Positions 24,482 through 31,188 of a stretch of DNA of 31,188 nucleotides are shown here, in pieces. Positions within the stretch are counted from its first letter, which is position 1, and the number at the start of each line of letters is the position of its first letter. This DNA comes from an uncultured Collinsella sp. (GTDB taxonomy: Bacteria > Actinomycetota > Coriobacteriia > Coriobacteriales > Coriobacteriaceae). Below the pieces are notes generated by a model. That model ran no database searches, had not been told where the DNA came from, and was given only the letters and a program-made list of their open reading frames with translations. The DNA is taken from the NCBI GenBank assembly GCA_900766165.1, contig CAAFUK010000050.1:1-31188 (forward strand), written 5' to 3'. A program made the position numbers and the translations under genes.

Positions 24482-24548
24482 AGTTGCGGTGGAATATGGA
24501 CTAAATAGCGGTTTAGCTAAGCATGTTACGCCTTATTTCACCGCAACT
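24482..24548. repeat. 67-bp palindromic repeat, type D, overlapping the copA 3' end
   Basis: agttgcggtggaat (24482-24495) is the inverted complement, with one mismatch, of atttcaccgcaact (24535-24548). ctaaa and tttag form an inner stem. The total of 67 bp equals the length inferred for the copy at the window start, with which it shares the 15-base right end. The right arm covers the copA stop codon and its last codons. Confidence 0.82.
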
Positions 24549-26878
24549 GATGGCTTAAAGGTTCGCAGGCGCAGCGCATTGCTTACGACGCACACGCTCG
24601 ACAGGCTCATGGCCGCGGCGCCAAACATCGGCGAGAGCTGCCATCCGGTGAGCGGGAAGAACACGCCCGCCGCCAGCGGAATGCCGATGCCGTTGTAGAA
24701 CAGTGCCCAGAACAGGTCCTGCTTGATGTTGCGGATCGTGGCGCGCGAAAGCTCGATGGCGCGGGCGACGTCCATGAGATCGCTGCGCATGAGCACCACG
24801 TCAGCGCCCTCCTTGGCGATGTCGGCGCCGGTGCCGATAGCAAGGCCCACGTCGGCGCGCGCCAGGGCGGGGGAGTCATTGATGCCGTCGCCCACCATGG
24901 CGACCTTGCCGCCCGCATTCTGCAGTTCGCGCACGTGGCGTTCCTTGTCGGCGGGGAGGACGTCGGCGATGACCTGTTCGCTGCTCAGCCCCACGCGGCG
25001 GGCGATGGCCTCGGCCGTCACGCGGTTGTCGCCGGTGAGCATGCGCACATCGACGCCGAGCGAACGCAGTGCGGCGATGGCCCCGGCGCTCGTCTCTTTG
25101 ACCTCGTCGGCCACGGCGATGGTGCCGACGAGCTCGCTGTTCTTGGCAAAGAACAGCGGCGTTTTGCCCTCGGTGGCAAATTGCTCGGCAAGGTCCGTAG
25201 GCACGGCAGCGCCCAACTCGCCCATGAAGCGCACGTTGCCGGCCGCGATGATATTCTGCCCCTCGCGTGCCGTAACGCCACGACCGGGCACGGCGGCAAA
25301 GTCCTCGACCATGCGTGCGACGATTCCGCGCGACTCGCACTCGGCCATAATCGCCTCGGCCAGCGGGTGCTCGCTCGAGCGCTCTAACGCGGCGGCCAAC
25401 TTGAGCAGCGCCTTTTCACTCATGGCGGGCGAGCCGTCGGCGCGCGTGGCCACCACGATATCGGTCACGGCCGGCTTGCCGCGGGTGACGGTGCCGGTCT
25501 TATCGAGCACCACGGTGCCCACGTTGCGCAGATTCTCCAGCGCCTCGGCGCTCTTAAACAGAATGCCCATCTCGGCGCCCTTGCCGGTGCCAACCATAAT
25601 GGCGACGGGCGTGGCCAGGCCCAGCGCGCACGGGCAGCTGATCACCAACACGGCCACGGCGGAGGTGAGCGCCTCGTTCGCGCTGCCGGTCAGCGCCATC
25701 CACACCGCAAAGGTCACGGCCGAGATCGCAAACACCACGGGCACAAACACACCGGCGACCTTATCGGCCATGCGGGCGATGGGCGCCTTGGTGGCGTTGG
25801 CGTCCTCGACGAGCTGGATGATCTTGGCAAGCGACGTGTCGGCGCCCACGCGCGTGGCGCGGAAGGTAAACGATCCGGTGCGGTTGACCGTGGCGGCGTT
25901 AACGGTGTCGCCGGCGGTCTTTTCCACGGGGATGGACTCGCCGGTGAGCGCACTCTCGTCCACGGCCGACGCGCCCTCGAGCACTACGCCGTCGACAGGG
26001 ATGGACTCGCCGGGGCGCACACGCAGCACCTGGCCGGGAAGGATGCTGTCGACGTCCACGGTGGTTTCGGTGCCGTCATCGGCAACGACGGTCGCGGTCT
26101 TGGGTGCTAGGTCGATGAGCGCCTCGATAGCGCCGCCGGTCTTGGACTTGCTGCGCGTCTCGAGGTATTTGCCCACGGTGACGAGCGACAGGATGGTGCC
26201 GGCGCTCTCAAAGTACAGGTTGTCCATGCTCGTCATCATAGCCTCGTGTACCTGACCTGTGGCCAGCTGGTCGGCCATGATAAACATGGCATAGAGCGAC
26301 CAGACAATGGAAGCGGTGGCACCGACGGCGATGAGGGCGTCCATGGTGGGCGCGCCGTGTACGAGTGATTTGAAGCCGTTGATAAAGTACGCATCGTTGA
26401 CGTAGACGATGGGGATGAGCAGGACAAGCTCGGTGAGGGCGAGCGTCATGCTGTGGATGTGGTCCGTGAAGATGCTGGGCAGCGGCCAGCCGAGCATGTG
26501 TCCCATGCCTATGTAGAACAGCGGAATGAGAAAGATGATTGAGATGATGAGACGGGTGCGCATGGCGGAGGCAGTGGCCTCCAGCTTTTTGGTGGGCGAC
26601 TCCATATGGGCGGCGCCGGATCTGGCTTGCGCGTTGCCGCTTGAGCCGGCGGCATCGGTGCCCGTGCTGACGAGCGAGGCCGAGTAGCCCGCGCGGTCGA
26701 CGGCGGTGCAGATATCGTCGGGGGAGACCTGCGCGGGGTCGTAGTCCACCAGCATGGAGCCAGCGAGCAGGTTGACCGCGACGCTTTGGACGCCGTCGAG
26801 CTTGCTCACGGCGCGGTCCACATGCGCCTGGCAAGCGGCGCACGTCATGCCGCCCACGTCAAACTTATCTTGAGCCAT
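24533..26878 (-). CDS. copA: Copper-exporting P1B-type ATPase CopA
   Basis: A 781-residue Cu(I) efflux pump. There is one N-terminal heavy-metal domain with GMTCAACQAH (Cys13, Cys16). Eight transmembrane segments are expected, including the metal-binding Cys415-Pro-Cys417 (ISCPCALGLATP). The actuator motif ALTGES, the phosphorylated Asp459 in DKTGT, the SEHPLA nucleotide-binding motif and GDGINDSPALA are all intact. The ATG at 26878 has aagggg upstream. The final residues SVAVK and the stop codon are encoded by a palindromic repeat, so the natural end may have been replaced after ...RLRTFKP. It is the first gene of the copA-copZ-csoR operon. Confidence 0.96.
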   Translation of the reverse strand: MAQDKFDVGGMTCAACQAHVDRAVSKLDGVQSVAVNLLAGSMLVDYDPAQVSPDDICTAVDRAGYSASLVSTGTDAAGSSGNAQARSGAAHMESPTKKLEATASAMRTRLIISIIFLIPLFYIGMGHMLGWPLPSIFTDHIHSMTLALTELVLLIPIVYVNDAYFINGFKSLVHGAPTMDALIAVGATASIVWSLYAMFIMADQLATGQVHEAMMTSMDNLYFESAGTILSLVTVGKYLETRSKSKTGGAIEALIDLAPKTATVVADDGTETTVDVDSILPGQVLRVRPGESIPVDGVVLEGASAVDESALTGESIPVEKTAGDTVNAATVNRTGSFTFRATRVGADTSLAKIIQLVEDANATKAPIARMADKVAGVFVPVVFAISAVTFAVWMALTGSANEALTSAVAVLVISCPCALGLATPVAIMVGTGKGAEMGILFKSAEALENLRNVGTVVLDKTGTVTRGKPAVTDIVVATRADGSPAMSEKALLKLAAALERSSEHPLAEAIMAECESRGIVARMVEDFAAVPGRGVTAREGQNIIAAGNVRFMGELGAAVPTDLAEQFATEGKTPLFFAKNSELVGTIAVADEVKETSAGAIAALRSLGVDVRMLTGDNRVTAEAIARRVGLSSEQVIADVLPADKERHVRELQNAGGKVAMVGDGINDSPALARADVGLAIGTGADIAKEGADVVLMRSDLMDVARAIELSRATIRNIKQDLFWALFYNGIGIPLAAGVFFPLTGWQLSPMFGAAAMSLSSVCVVSNALRLRTFKPSVAVK

Positions 26879-26925
26879 GGCTTCCCCTTTCTGTAGTTCG
26901 GTGTTGGAATTGTTAACCCGCCGAT

Positions 26926-26956
26926 ACTATACACCCATACCCCCTGGGGGTGTCCA
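26926..26956 (-). promoter_or_regulatory. copA promoter with CsoR-type operator
   Basis: On the minus strand a -10 box TATAGT (26931-26926) and a -35-like TGGACA (26956-26951) have a 19-base spacer. Between and overlapping them lies ataccccctgggggtgt (26937-26953), whose core acccc.c/ggggg symmetry matches the G/C-tract palindromes bound by CsoR. Repressor bound here would cover the promoter. The operon encodes CsoR, which supports the assignment. Confidence 0.8.
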
Positions 26957-27010
26957 GTACAGAAAGAAATGTATGACATTCCGATACAAATGAGGGTGGC
27001 TGCTCAATCG

Positions 27011-27027
27011 TTGACAGTCCCTGTCAA
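27011..27027. repeat. Short hairpin ttgacag/ctgtcaa
   Basis: ttgacag (27011-27017) and ctgtcaa (27021-27027) are perfect inverted repeats separated by tcc, immediately before repeat A copy 10. The gtccct word also occurs in other palindromes of the window. Confidence 0.6.
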
Positions 27028-27029
27028 AC

Positions 27030-27086
27030 ATCTCAACCTGTAACGTCTAGCGGGGAAAATGACCTCTAACTGTTACAGATCGAGAT
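27030..27086. repeat. 57-bp palindromic repeat A, copy 10
   Basis: Left arm atctcaacctgtaac (27030-27044), right arm gttacagatcgagat (27072-27086). The two mismatches on the plus strand are G-T pairs on the minus strand. It lies between the divergent copA and DEAD-box helicase genes. Confidence 0.9.
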
Positions 27087-27109
27087 GTTGTTTTGCGTGG
27101 CTGAGCTCT

Positions 27110-27166
27110 GTCTTGATCTGTAACGGTTCGGCCGGTTTTTGCTGAGCAGCTGTTGCAGATTGAGAC
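27110..27166. repeat. 57-bp palindromic repeat A, copy 11
   Basis: Left arm gtcttgatctgtaac (27110-27124), right arm gttgcagattgagac (27152-27166). All 15 positions pair if three G-T pairs are allowed, although the right arm is the most diverged of the set. It starts 80 bp after copy 10. Confidence 0.88.
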
Positions 27167-27233
27167 AATCGGCCCAGACCCGCCCCGTCCGCCCCGTCAT
27201 CTGTGATTTACGTGGGGGCATGCGAAGCGCGGG

Positions 27234-27438
27234 TATACTAACCGGCGGCGAATCTGCTCCATCGCTTAGAGCTGCTGCGTCTGGACGGCGCGTGATAGGG
27301 CTGCCAAAGCGATCGCCAGCGTGCTGAGCAACGTCCTCTCTGTGCGCACCTGTTTTTGTATGTATTAGCGCACTACCAAGCACGCTCGCGCGGCCGCATG
27401 CCGTGCCCATAACGCGTGCAGATAAGGAACAACAACAT
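27234..27438 (+). promoter_or_regulatory. Promoter -10 and long leader of the DEAD-box helicase gene
   Basis: TATACT (27234-27239), preceded by ggg, is a good -10 box. No canonical -35 is seen at 17 bp. If used, it gives an untranslated leader of about 190 bases. Long leaders are common for cold-shock DEAD-box helicase genes, but no specific riboswitch or known motif is recognised here. Confidence 0.45.
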
Positions 27439-29709
27439 ATGCGTAATTCTGTATCCGACGTCACGGACGCCGAGATTCTGGACGAGGCCCGCGAGGCCAT
27501 GACCCAGGCTGCCTTCGATGCTGCCGACGAGGCCAGCGCCGCCGAGACCGTCGAGTCCGCGACCGAGAACCTGCCCGCCTTTGACGAGCTGGGCCTTTCC
27601 GACGAGATGCTTCGTGCCATCGAGAACCTAGGCTACACGGCGCCCACGCCTGTCCAGGCTGGCTCGATCCCCGTGGTGCTCGAGGGCCGCGACCTGCTTG
27701 CCGCCGCTCAGACCGGCACCGGCAAGACGGCCGCCTTCTTGCTGCCGACCATGAACAACCTGGAGCACATTGCTCCGCCCAAGCCCGTGCGCGAGCGTGG
27801 CGGCCGCAACCGCCGTCGCGGTGCCAAGAAGCCCGAGGGCAACGGCCGCGGTCCCGTGATGCTCGTCATCACCCCCACGCGCGAGCTTGCCCAGCAAATC
27901 GACGAGGTCGCCGGCAAGATTGCCGACGTCACCGGCCATGTCGCCGTGACCGTCGTGGGCGGCGTGAGCTACAAGCCCCAGACCGCGGCACTCAAGTACG
28001 GCTGCGACATCCTGGTCGCAACGCCGGGCCGTCTGGTCGACCTGATCGAGCAGGGTGCCTGCCACCTGGACGAGGTTAAGGTCCTGGTGCTCGACGAGGC
28101 CGATCGCATGCTCGACATGGGCTTTTTGCCCGCCGTCCGCCGTATTGTGCGCGAGACGCCGGCCGAGCGCCAGACGCTGCTGTTCTCGGCCACGCTCGAC
28201 GAGGAGGCCGTGGGCGAGATCACCGACCTGGTGAGCGACCCGGCCCGCGTGGAGATCGCGCCCGCCACGTCGACCGCCGACACCGTCGACCAGTTTGTGT
28301 TCCCGGTGTCCATCGAGGCCAAGAACAACCTGCTGCCCGAGTTCCTCAAGAAGGAGGGCCCGGAGCGCACTATCGTCTTTATGCGCACCAAGCACCGCGC
28401 CGACAGCTGCTGCCGTCGTCTGGAGCGCAAGGGCATCAAGGCCGCCGCGATCCACGGCAACCGCAGCCAGGCCCAGCGCGAGCGCGCGCTTTCGGCCTTC
28501 CGCGACGGTACCGTTGACGTGCTGGTGGCGACCGACGTGCTCGCCCGCGGCATCGACATTAGCGATGTGCGCTACGTCGTGAACTTTGACGTGCCGGCCG
28601 AGCCGACCGACTACATCCACCGCATTGGCCGCACGGGCCGCGCCGGCGAGCTGGGCTGGGCCATTACGTTTGTGACCGAGCAGGACGTCGATGAGTTCTA
28701 CGAGATCGAGAAGCTCATGGACAAGACGGCCGACATTTATGACGCCGGCGACCTGCATGTGGGCCCCAATCCGCCCGCGGTTGACCCCGAGCGCGATCCT
28801 GCGGCCTTTAAGGTGAAGAAGAAGACCAAGCGCGGCAAGTCCAAGAGCAAGAAGAAGCTTGAGCAGGCACGTCGCGACGGCAAGCGCAACGGCGATGACT
28901 ACGGCGATGTGGCCGGTCGTTCCAACCGCGGTCGCGACGAGCGTCGCGGCGACGGCGAGCGTCCGAGCCGTCCCAAGCGCGGCGGCAAGACCCGCGTGCG
29001 CGAGGGCGTTCAGGCTCGCGTGGACGAGGCCGTGGAGAGCGTGGCCCGCGAGGTGGCTGCCGAGGAGCGCGGCGGTGCTGGTGCCGTCGAGCAGGCCCCG
29101 CGCGGCAACCGTGCCGAGCGTCGTGCCAAGCAGTTCCAGGGCGAGGCACACCGCCGTCGTCGTGAGGACGAGGACCGTGGTGGCCGTCGTCGTGTTGAGC
29201 GTGAGGATGAGGGCCGTGGCTCGCGCGGCGGCAAGCGCGGTTCGGGTGACCGTCGTCGCTCCGGTCGCGATGACGAGCGCGGCGGGCGCGATGAGCGCCG
29301 TGGCGGCGAAGGCCGTGGTTCGCGTGACGAGCGTGGTACCCGCGGCGGCGAGTCCCGCGGCGGCAAGCGCTTTGACGAGCGCGGAGGTCGCGAGGGTGGC
29401 CGTGGCGGCGAGCGTCGCGAGGGTGCTCGTGGTAACGGCAACCGCGGTGGCGCCGGTCGTTCGAATGGGTCGCGCGATCGTCGCGACCCGCGTGCCAGCC
29501 GCGATCGTCGCGATGACTGGCGCAACTACGACGACACCCGCGAGGAGCGCCGTGGCGGCTATCGCGGTGGGCGCGGCGGCAACCAGGCCGGCTCCCGCGG
29601 CGGTCGTGCCGGCGGTCGCGATAACCGTGGCAGCTATGGCAACAATCGTGGCGGCAAGCGCGGCGGTAGCTCCCGTCGCCCCGGCGACGGCGGCGGCAAG
29701 CGCAAATAA
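27439..29709 (+). CDS. DEAD-box ATP-dependent RNA helicase with RG-rich tail
   Basis: A 756-residue RNA helicase that remodels RNA, probably in ribosome assembly and cold adaptation, or as an RNA-degradation partner. The core holds the Q motif region (FDELGLSDEMLRAIENLGYTAPTPVQ), Walker A AQTGTGKT (90-97), PTRELAQQ, the DEAD box Asp219-Glu-Ala-Asp222, SAT near 250, ATDVLARGID and HRIGRTGR (from 394). After about residue 455 a basic linker (KKKTKRGKSKSKKK) leads into roughly 270 residues rich in Arg and Gly with RGG, RDER and GGKR repeats, typical of an unstructured RNA-binding tail. The ATG at 27439 follows aaggaa. CsdA/DeaD or RhlE-like are possible names. Confidence 0.95.
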   Translation: MRNSVSDVTDAEILDEAREAMTQAAFDAADEASAAETVESATENLPAFDELGLSDEMLRAIENLGYTAPTPVQAGSIPVVLEGRDLLAAAQTGTGKTAAFLLPTMNNLEHIAPPKPVRERGGRNRRRGAKKPEGNGRGPVMLVITPTRELAQQIDEVAGKIADVTGHVAVTVVGGVSYKPQTAALKYGCDILVATPGRLVDLIEQGACHLDEVKVLVLDEADRMLDMGFLPAVRRIVRETPAERQTLLFSATLDEEAVGEITDLVSDPARVEIAPATSTADTVDQFVFPVSIEAKNNLLPEFLKKEGPERTIVFMRTKHRADSCCRRLERKGIKAAAIHGNRSQAQRERALSAFRDGTVDVLVATDVLARGIDISDVRYVVNFDVPAEPTDYIHRIGRTGRAGELGWAITFVTEQDVDEFYEIEKLMDKTADIYDAGDLHVGPNPPAVDPERDPAAFKVKKKTKRGKSKSKKKLEQARRDGKRNGDDYGDVAGRSNRGRDERRGDGERPSRPKRGGKTRVREGVQARVDEAVESVAREVAAEERGGAGAVEQAPRGNRAERRAKQFQGEAHRRRREDEDRGGRRRVEREDEGRGSRGGKRGSGDRRRSGRDDERGGRDERRGGEGRGSRDERGTRGGESRGGKRFDERGGREGGRGGERREGARGNGNRGGAGRSNGSRDRRDPRASRDRRDDWRNYDDTREERRGGYRGGRGGNQAGSRGGRAGGRDNRGSYGNNRGGKRGGSSRRPGDGGGKRK

Positions 29710-29741
29710 CTCACGCATCGCCCGCCAGAGCGAGGTGAACC

Positions 29742-29775
29742 AAGGGCCCCGAGCAACTACGCTCGGGGCCCTTTT
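29742..29775 (+). terminator. Rho-independent terminator after the helicase
   Basis: aagggccccgagc (29742-29754) pairs perfectly with gctcggggccctt (29761-29773), with a six-base loop and trailing T bases. Confidence 0.92.
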
Positions 29776-30215
29776 GTTTGCCGCATCCGACCGTTGGCCC
29801 GGTGTGATTTGCTCAGGAATGCACCTGGAGGATGCTGAAGGCCCGTTTTCAGCCATGCGGCAATGGGTCCCATGGGGTGCGCCGTGCATTTTTTGGAGTA
29901 TTCTGCAGATCGAGTTGCCTGCATACGATTCGACGTCGCCAGCGGTGGCCTTCGGATATCCCTAGCGAGCGTTTTGAGTCAGACTTTTCCGTTTTCCGGT
30001 GCAAAGGTGCGTCATTCTCGTTATATCGGAACCCAAAATGATGCAGCGCCCTACAGTTTTGCCCGCTCGCGGCGGTGTTGGCACGAGCGCGTTGCAGAAT
30101 ATTCCGTTTTTTGCACGGTCCGGGATGGGGTACCTCAGGAGAACACAGCGGTATCATGTAAATATATGCAATCTGTTACGGAAATTATGCAAATCGATGA
30201 GGCAGACAGCATAGT
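29776..30215. other. Intergenic region after the helicase
   Basis: About 440 bases with no supported gene. A 102-codon minus-strand frame (29849-30157) has no ribosome site. The region is AT-richer than its neighbours and may hold degraded sequence or an unrecognised small RNA. Confidence 0.3.
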
Positions 30216-30282
30216 TTGGCGCAAAGGGGTCAGGTTAATCTGCACCAGGTTGGTGGAAACAAACCTGACCCCTTTGCACCAA
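30216..30282. repeat. 67-bp palindromic repeat, type E, copy 2
   Basis: The left arm ttggcgcaaaggggtcaggtt (30216-30236) mirrors the right arm aacctgacccctttgcaccaa (30262-30282) almost perfectly. The length equals the copy at 23854-23920 and the centre again contains tgcacca and tggtg. ggggac has become ggggtc with a matching change in the other arm, so the symmetry is preserved. Confidence 0.9.
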
Positions 30283-30304
30283 ACCGGGGTGTCCCCACGC
30301 GCCG

Positions 30305-30310
30305 TATACT
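30305..30310 (+). promoter_or_regulatory. -10 element upstream of the EFR1-like gene
   Basis: TATACT at 30305-30310 lies 55 bases before the start codon. No convincing -35 is found at the normal distance; the region there is the end of the palindromic repeat. Confidence 0.4.
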
Positions 30311-30365
30311 CTGTCTAAGCATGCGGGCGGCTTGGTGTGTTACCAAGCGTAGGGGAGGATGTTCG

Positions 30366-31127
30366 ATGAGCATGTTCGTAATTGTGTTTAGTCCGACGGG
30401 CGGAACGGAGAAAGTGTCTGGTCTTGTGACCGGGACGCTGGATGGGAATATCGTTACCGTCGATCTGACCGATAGCGGGTTGGATTTCCACGGGGTCTCG
30501 ATGGCGAAGGGCGACGTTGCGGTTATCTCCGTCCCATCATATGCTGGCAGGGTTCCAGCTGTGGCGGTTGAGCGACTGGGAATGGTGCGTGGCAACGGAG
30601 CTCGGGCTGTTTTGGTTTGTGTTTACGGGGGCCGCGCGTTTGAGGATACGCTTATTGAGCTGGAAGACGTTGCGAAGCGTGCCGGATTTAGGGTGGTTGC
30701 AGCGGTTTCTGCCATTGCCGAGCATTCCGTTGCTCGTCAGTTTGCTGCTGGGCGACCGGATGCGCAGGATGTGGCGCAACTTTCAGAGTTTGCGCAGCGG
30801 ATCCGGCAAAAGCTACTGGACGAGGCTGCGTCCGAGCCCTCTATTCCCGGCAATCGTCCTTATAAGCAAGTTGGAGGCCACAGTATGGTGCCCCATGCAA
30901 CGGAGGATTGCGTCTCCTGCGGTGCTTGCGCTGCGTTGTGCCCTGTTCGAGCTATCGACAAGGACGATCCAAGGCAGGTGGATGGCGAGGCGTGCATCTC
31001 CTGCATGCGTTGCGTCTCCGTATGCTCGCAGAATGCTCGCAAACTTGACCCTAACAAACTTGCCGCCGTTACCCAGATGCTGAGCAAGGCTTGCGTCGAG
31101 CGCAGGGAATGTGAGATCTTCATCTAA
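30366..31127 (+). CDS. EFR1-type flavodoxin-ferredoxin fusion protein
   Basis: A 253-residue electron-transfer protein. The N-terminal half is a flavodoxin-like fold whose phosphate-loop sequence FSPTGGTEKV (residues 8-17) replaces the usual FSGTGNT. The C-terminal half is a bacterial ferredoxin with two 4Fe-4S clusters: CVSCGACAALCP and CISCMRCVSVC. This order defines EFR1-type proteins of anaerobes; their partners are largely unknown. The ATG at 30366 has ggggagga at 30352-30359; the longer frame from 30216 runs through the palindromic repeat and is rejected. Type E palindromes flank the gene on both sides. Confidence 0.88.
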   Translation: MSMFVIVFSPTGGTEKVSGLVTGTLDGNIVTVDLTDSGLDFHGVSMAKGDVAVISVPSYAGRVPAVAVERLGMVRGNGARAVLVCVYGGRAFEDTLIELEDVAKRAGFRVVAAVSAIAEHSVARQFAAGRPDAQDVAQLSEFAQRIRQKLLDEAASEPSIPGNRPYKQVGGHSMVPHATEDCVSCGACAALCPVRAIDKDDPRQVDGEACISCMRCVSVCSQNARKLDPNKLAAVTQMLSKACVERRECEIFI

Positions 31128-31138
31128 CGTAGGCGAGA

Positions 31139-31188
31139 TTGGTGCATTGGGGACAGGTTACTTTGCACCAAGTTGGTGCAAAGTAACC
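31139..31188. repeat. 67-bp palindromic repeat, type E, copy 3, cut by window end
   Basis: ttggtgcattggggacaggtt (31139-31159) matches the left arm of the other type E copies. The centre ctttgcaccaagttggtgcaaag is palindromic and the right arm has begun (taacc). Fifty of the expected 67 bases are visible; the rest should read close to tgtccccaatgcaccaa. Confidence 0.85.

Noticed and set aside
24482..24548. Transcription attenuator or riboswitch between copA and copZ
   Set aside because: The hairpin matches a second copy at the window start in an unrelated context, so a dispersed repeat is the simpler reading.
27628..29889. 753-codon minus-strand frame opposite the DEAD-box helicase
   Set aside because: Low-complexity Ala/Thr/Val sequence typical of the reverse of an Arg/Gly-rich gene; no ribosome site or family resemblance.
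29849..30157. 102-codon minus-strand frame in the helicase-EFR1 gap
   Set aside because: No Shine-Dalgarno sequence, basic arginine-rich composition and no recognisable family; possibly a repeat or decayed sequence.

Overview
The window is about 31 kb of high-GC, gene-dense bacterial chromosome. Gene content, protein style and the many intergenic palindromes suggest a gut Actinomycetota of class Coriobacteriia, most like Collinsella. That placement is inference from recalled family resemblance; no database search was possible. The genes are mostly core chromosomal functions, with no prophage, integrative element or intact insertion sequence visible.

Layout. 1-412 holds the end of one palindromic repeat and a very large hairpin. 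ftsE (with an unusual 174-residue Pro/Ala/Gln-rich N-terminal extension) and ftsX follow as an overlapping pair, then rnr (RNase R). 4.9-7.2 kb carries a solitary small serine recombinase, a VanZ-like membrane protein, an Spx/ArsC-like protein and, on the minus strand, an unrecognised 136-residue protein. tRNA-Gln(CTG) and tRNA-Glu(CTC) sit at 7.5 kb. Then come a TPR-like protein overlapping smpB, a flavin-reductase-domain protein and a rubredoxin. gpmA and an NRAMP metal transporter form a minus-strand pair (10.3-12.4 kb). gltB-gltD (glutamate synthase) fill 12.8-19.0 kb. An unrecognised 235-residue gene, an AbiEi/DUF559-like putative nuclease and an amidohydrolase follow to 23.2 kb. A minus-strand zinc-ribbon membrane protein precedes (in coordinates) a copper-efflux operon copA-copZ-csoR, with a CsoR-type operator in the copA promoter. 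A DEAD-box RNA helicase with a long RG-rich tail and an EFR1-type flavodoxin/ferredoxin protein close the window.

Functional themes are RNA quality control (RNase R, SmpB, DEAD-box helicase), cell division (FtsEX), nitrogen assimilation (GltBD), anaerobic electron transfer (rubredoxin, flavin reductase domain, EFR1) and metal homeostasis (NRAMP, Cop operon).

The most unusual content lies between genes. Eleven copies of a 57-bp inverted repeat (15-bp arms around a centre of exactly 27 nt) occur singly or in arrays with a strict 80-81-bp period. Six of them tightly bracket the nuclease-like gene. Two further palindrome types, both 67 bp, lie at or beside stop codons, and one supplies the last codons of copA. 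I know of no described function for any of these families.
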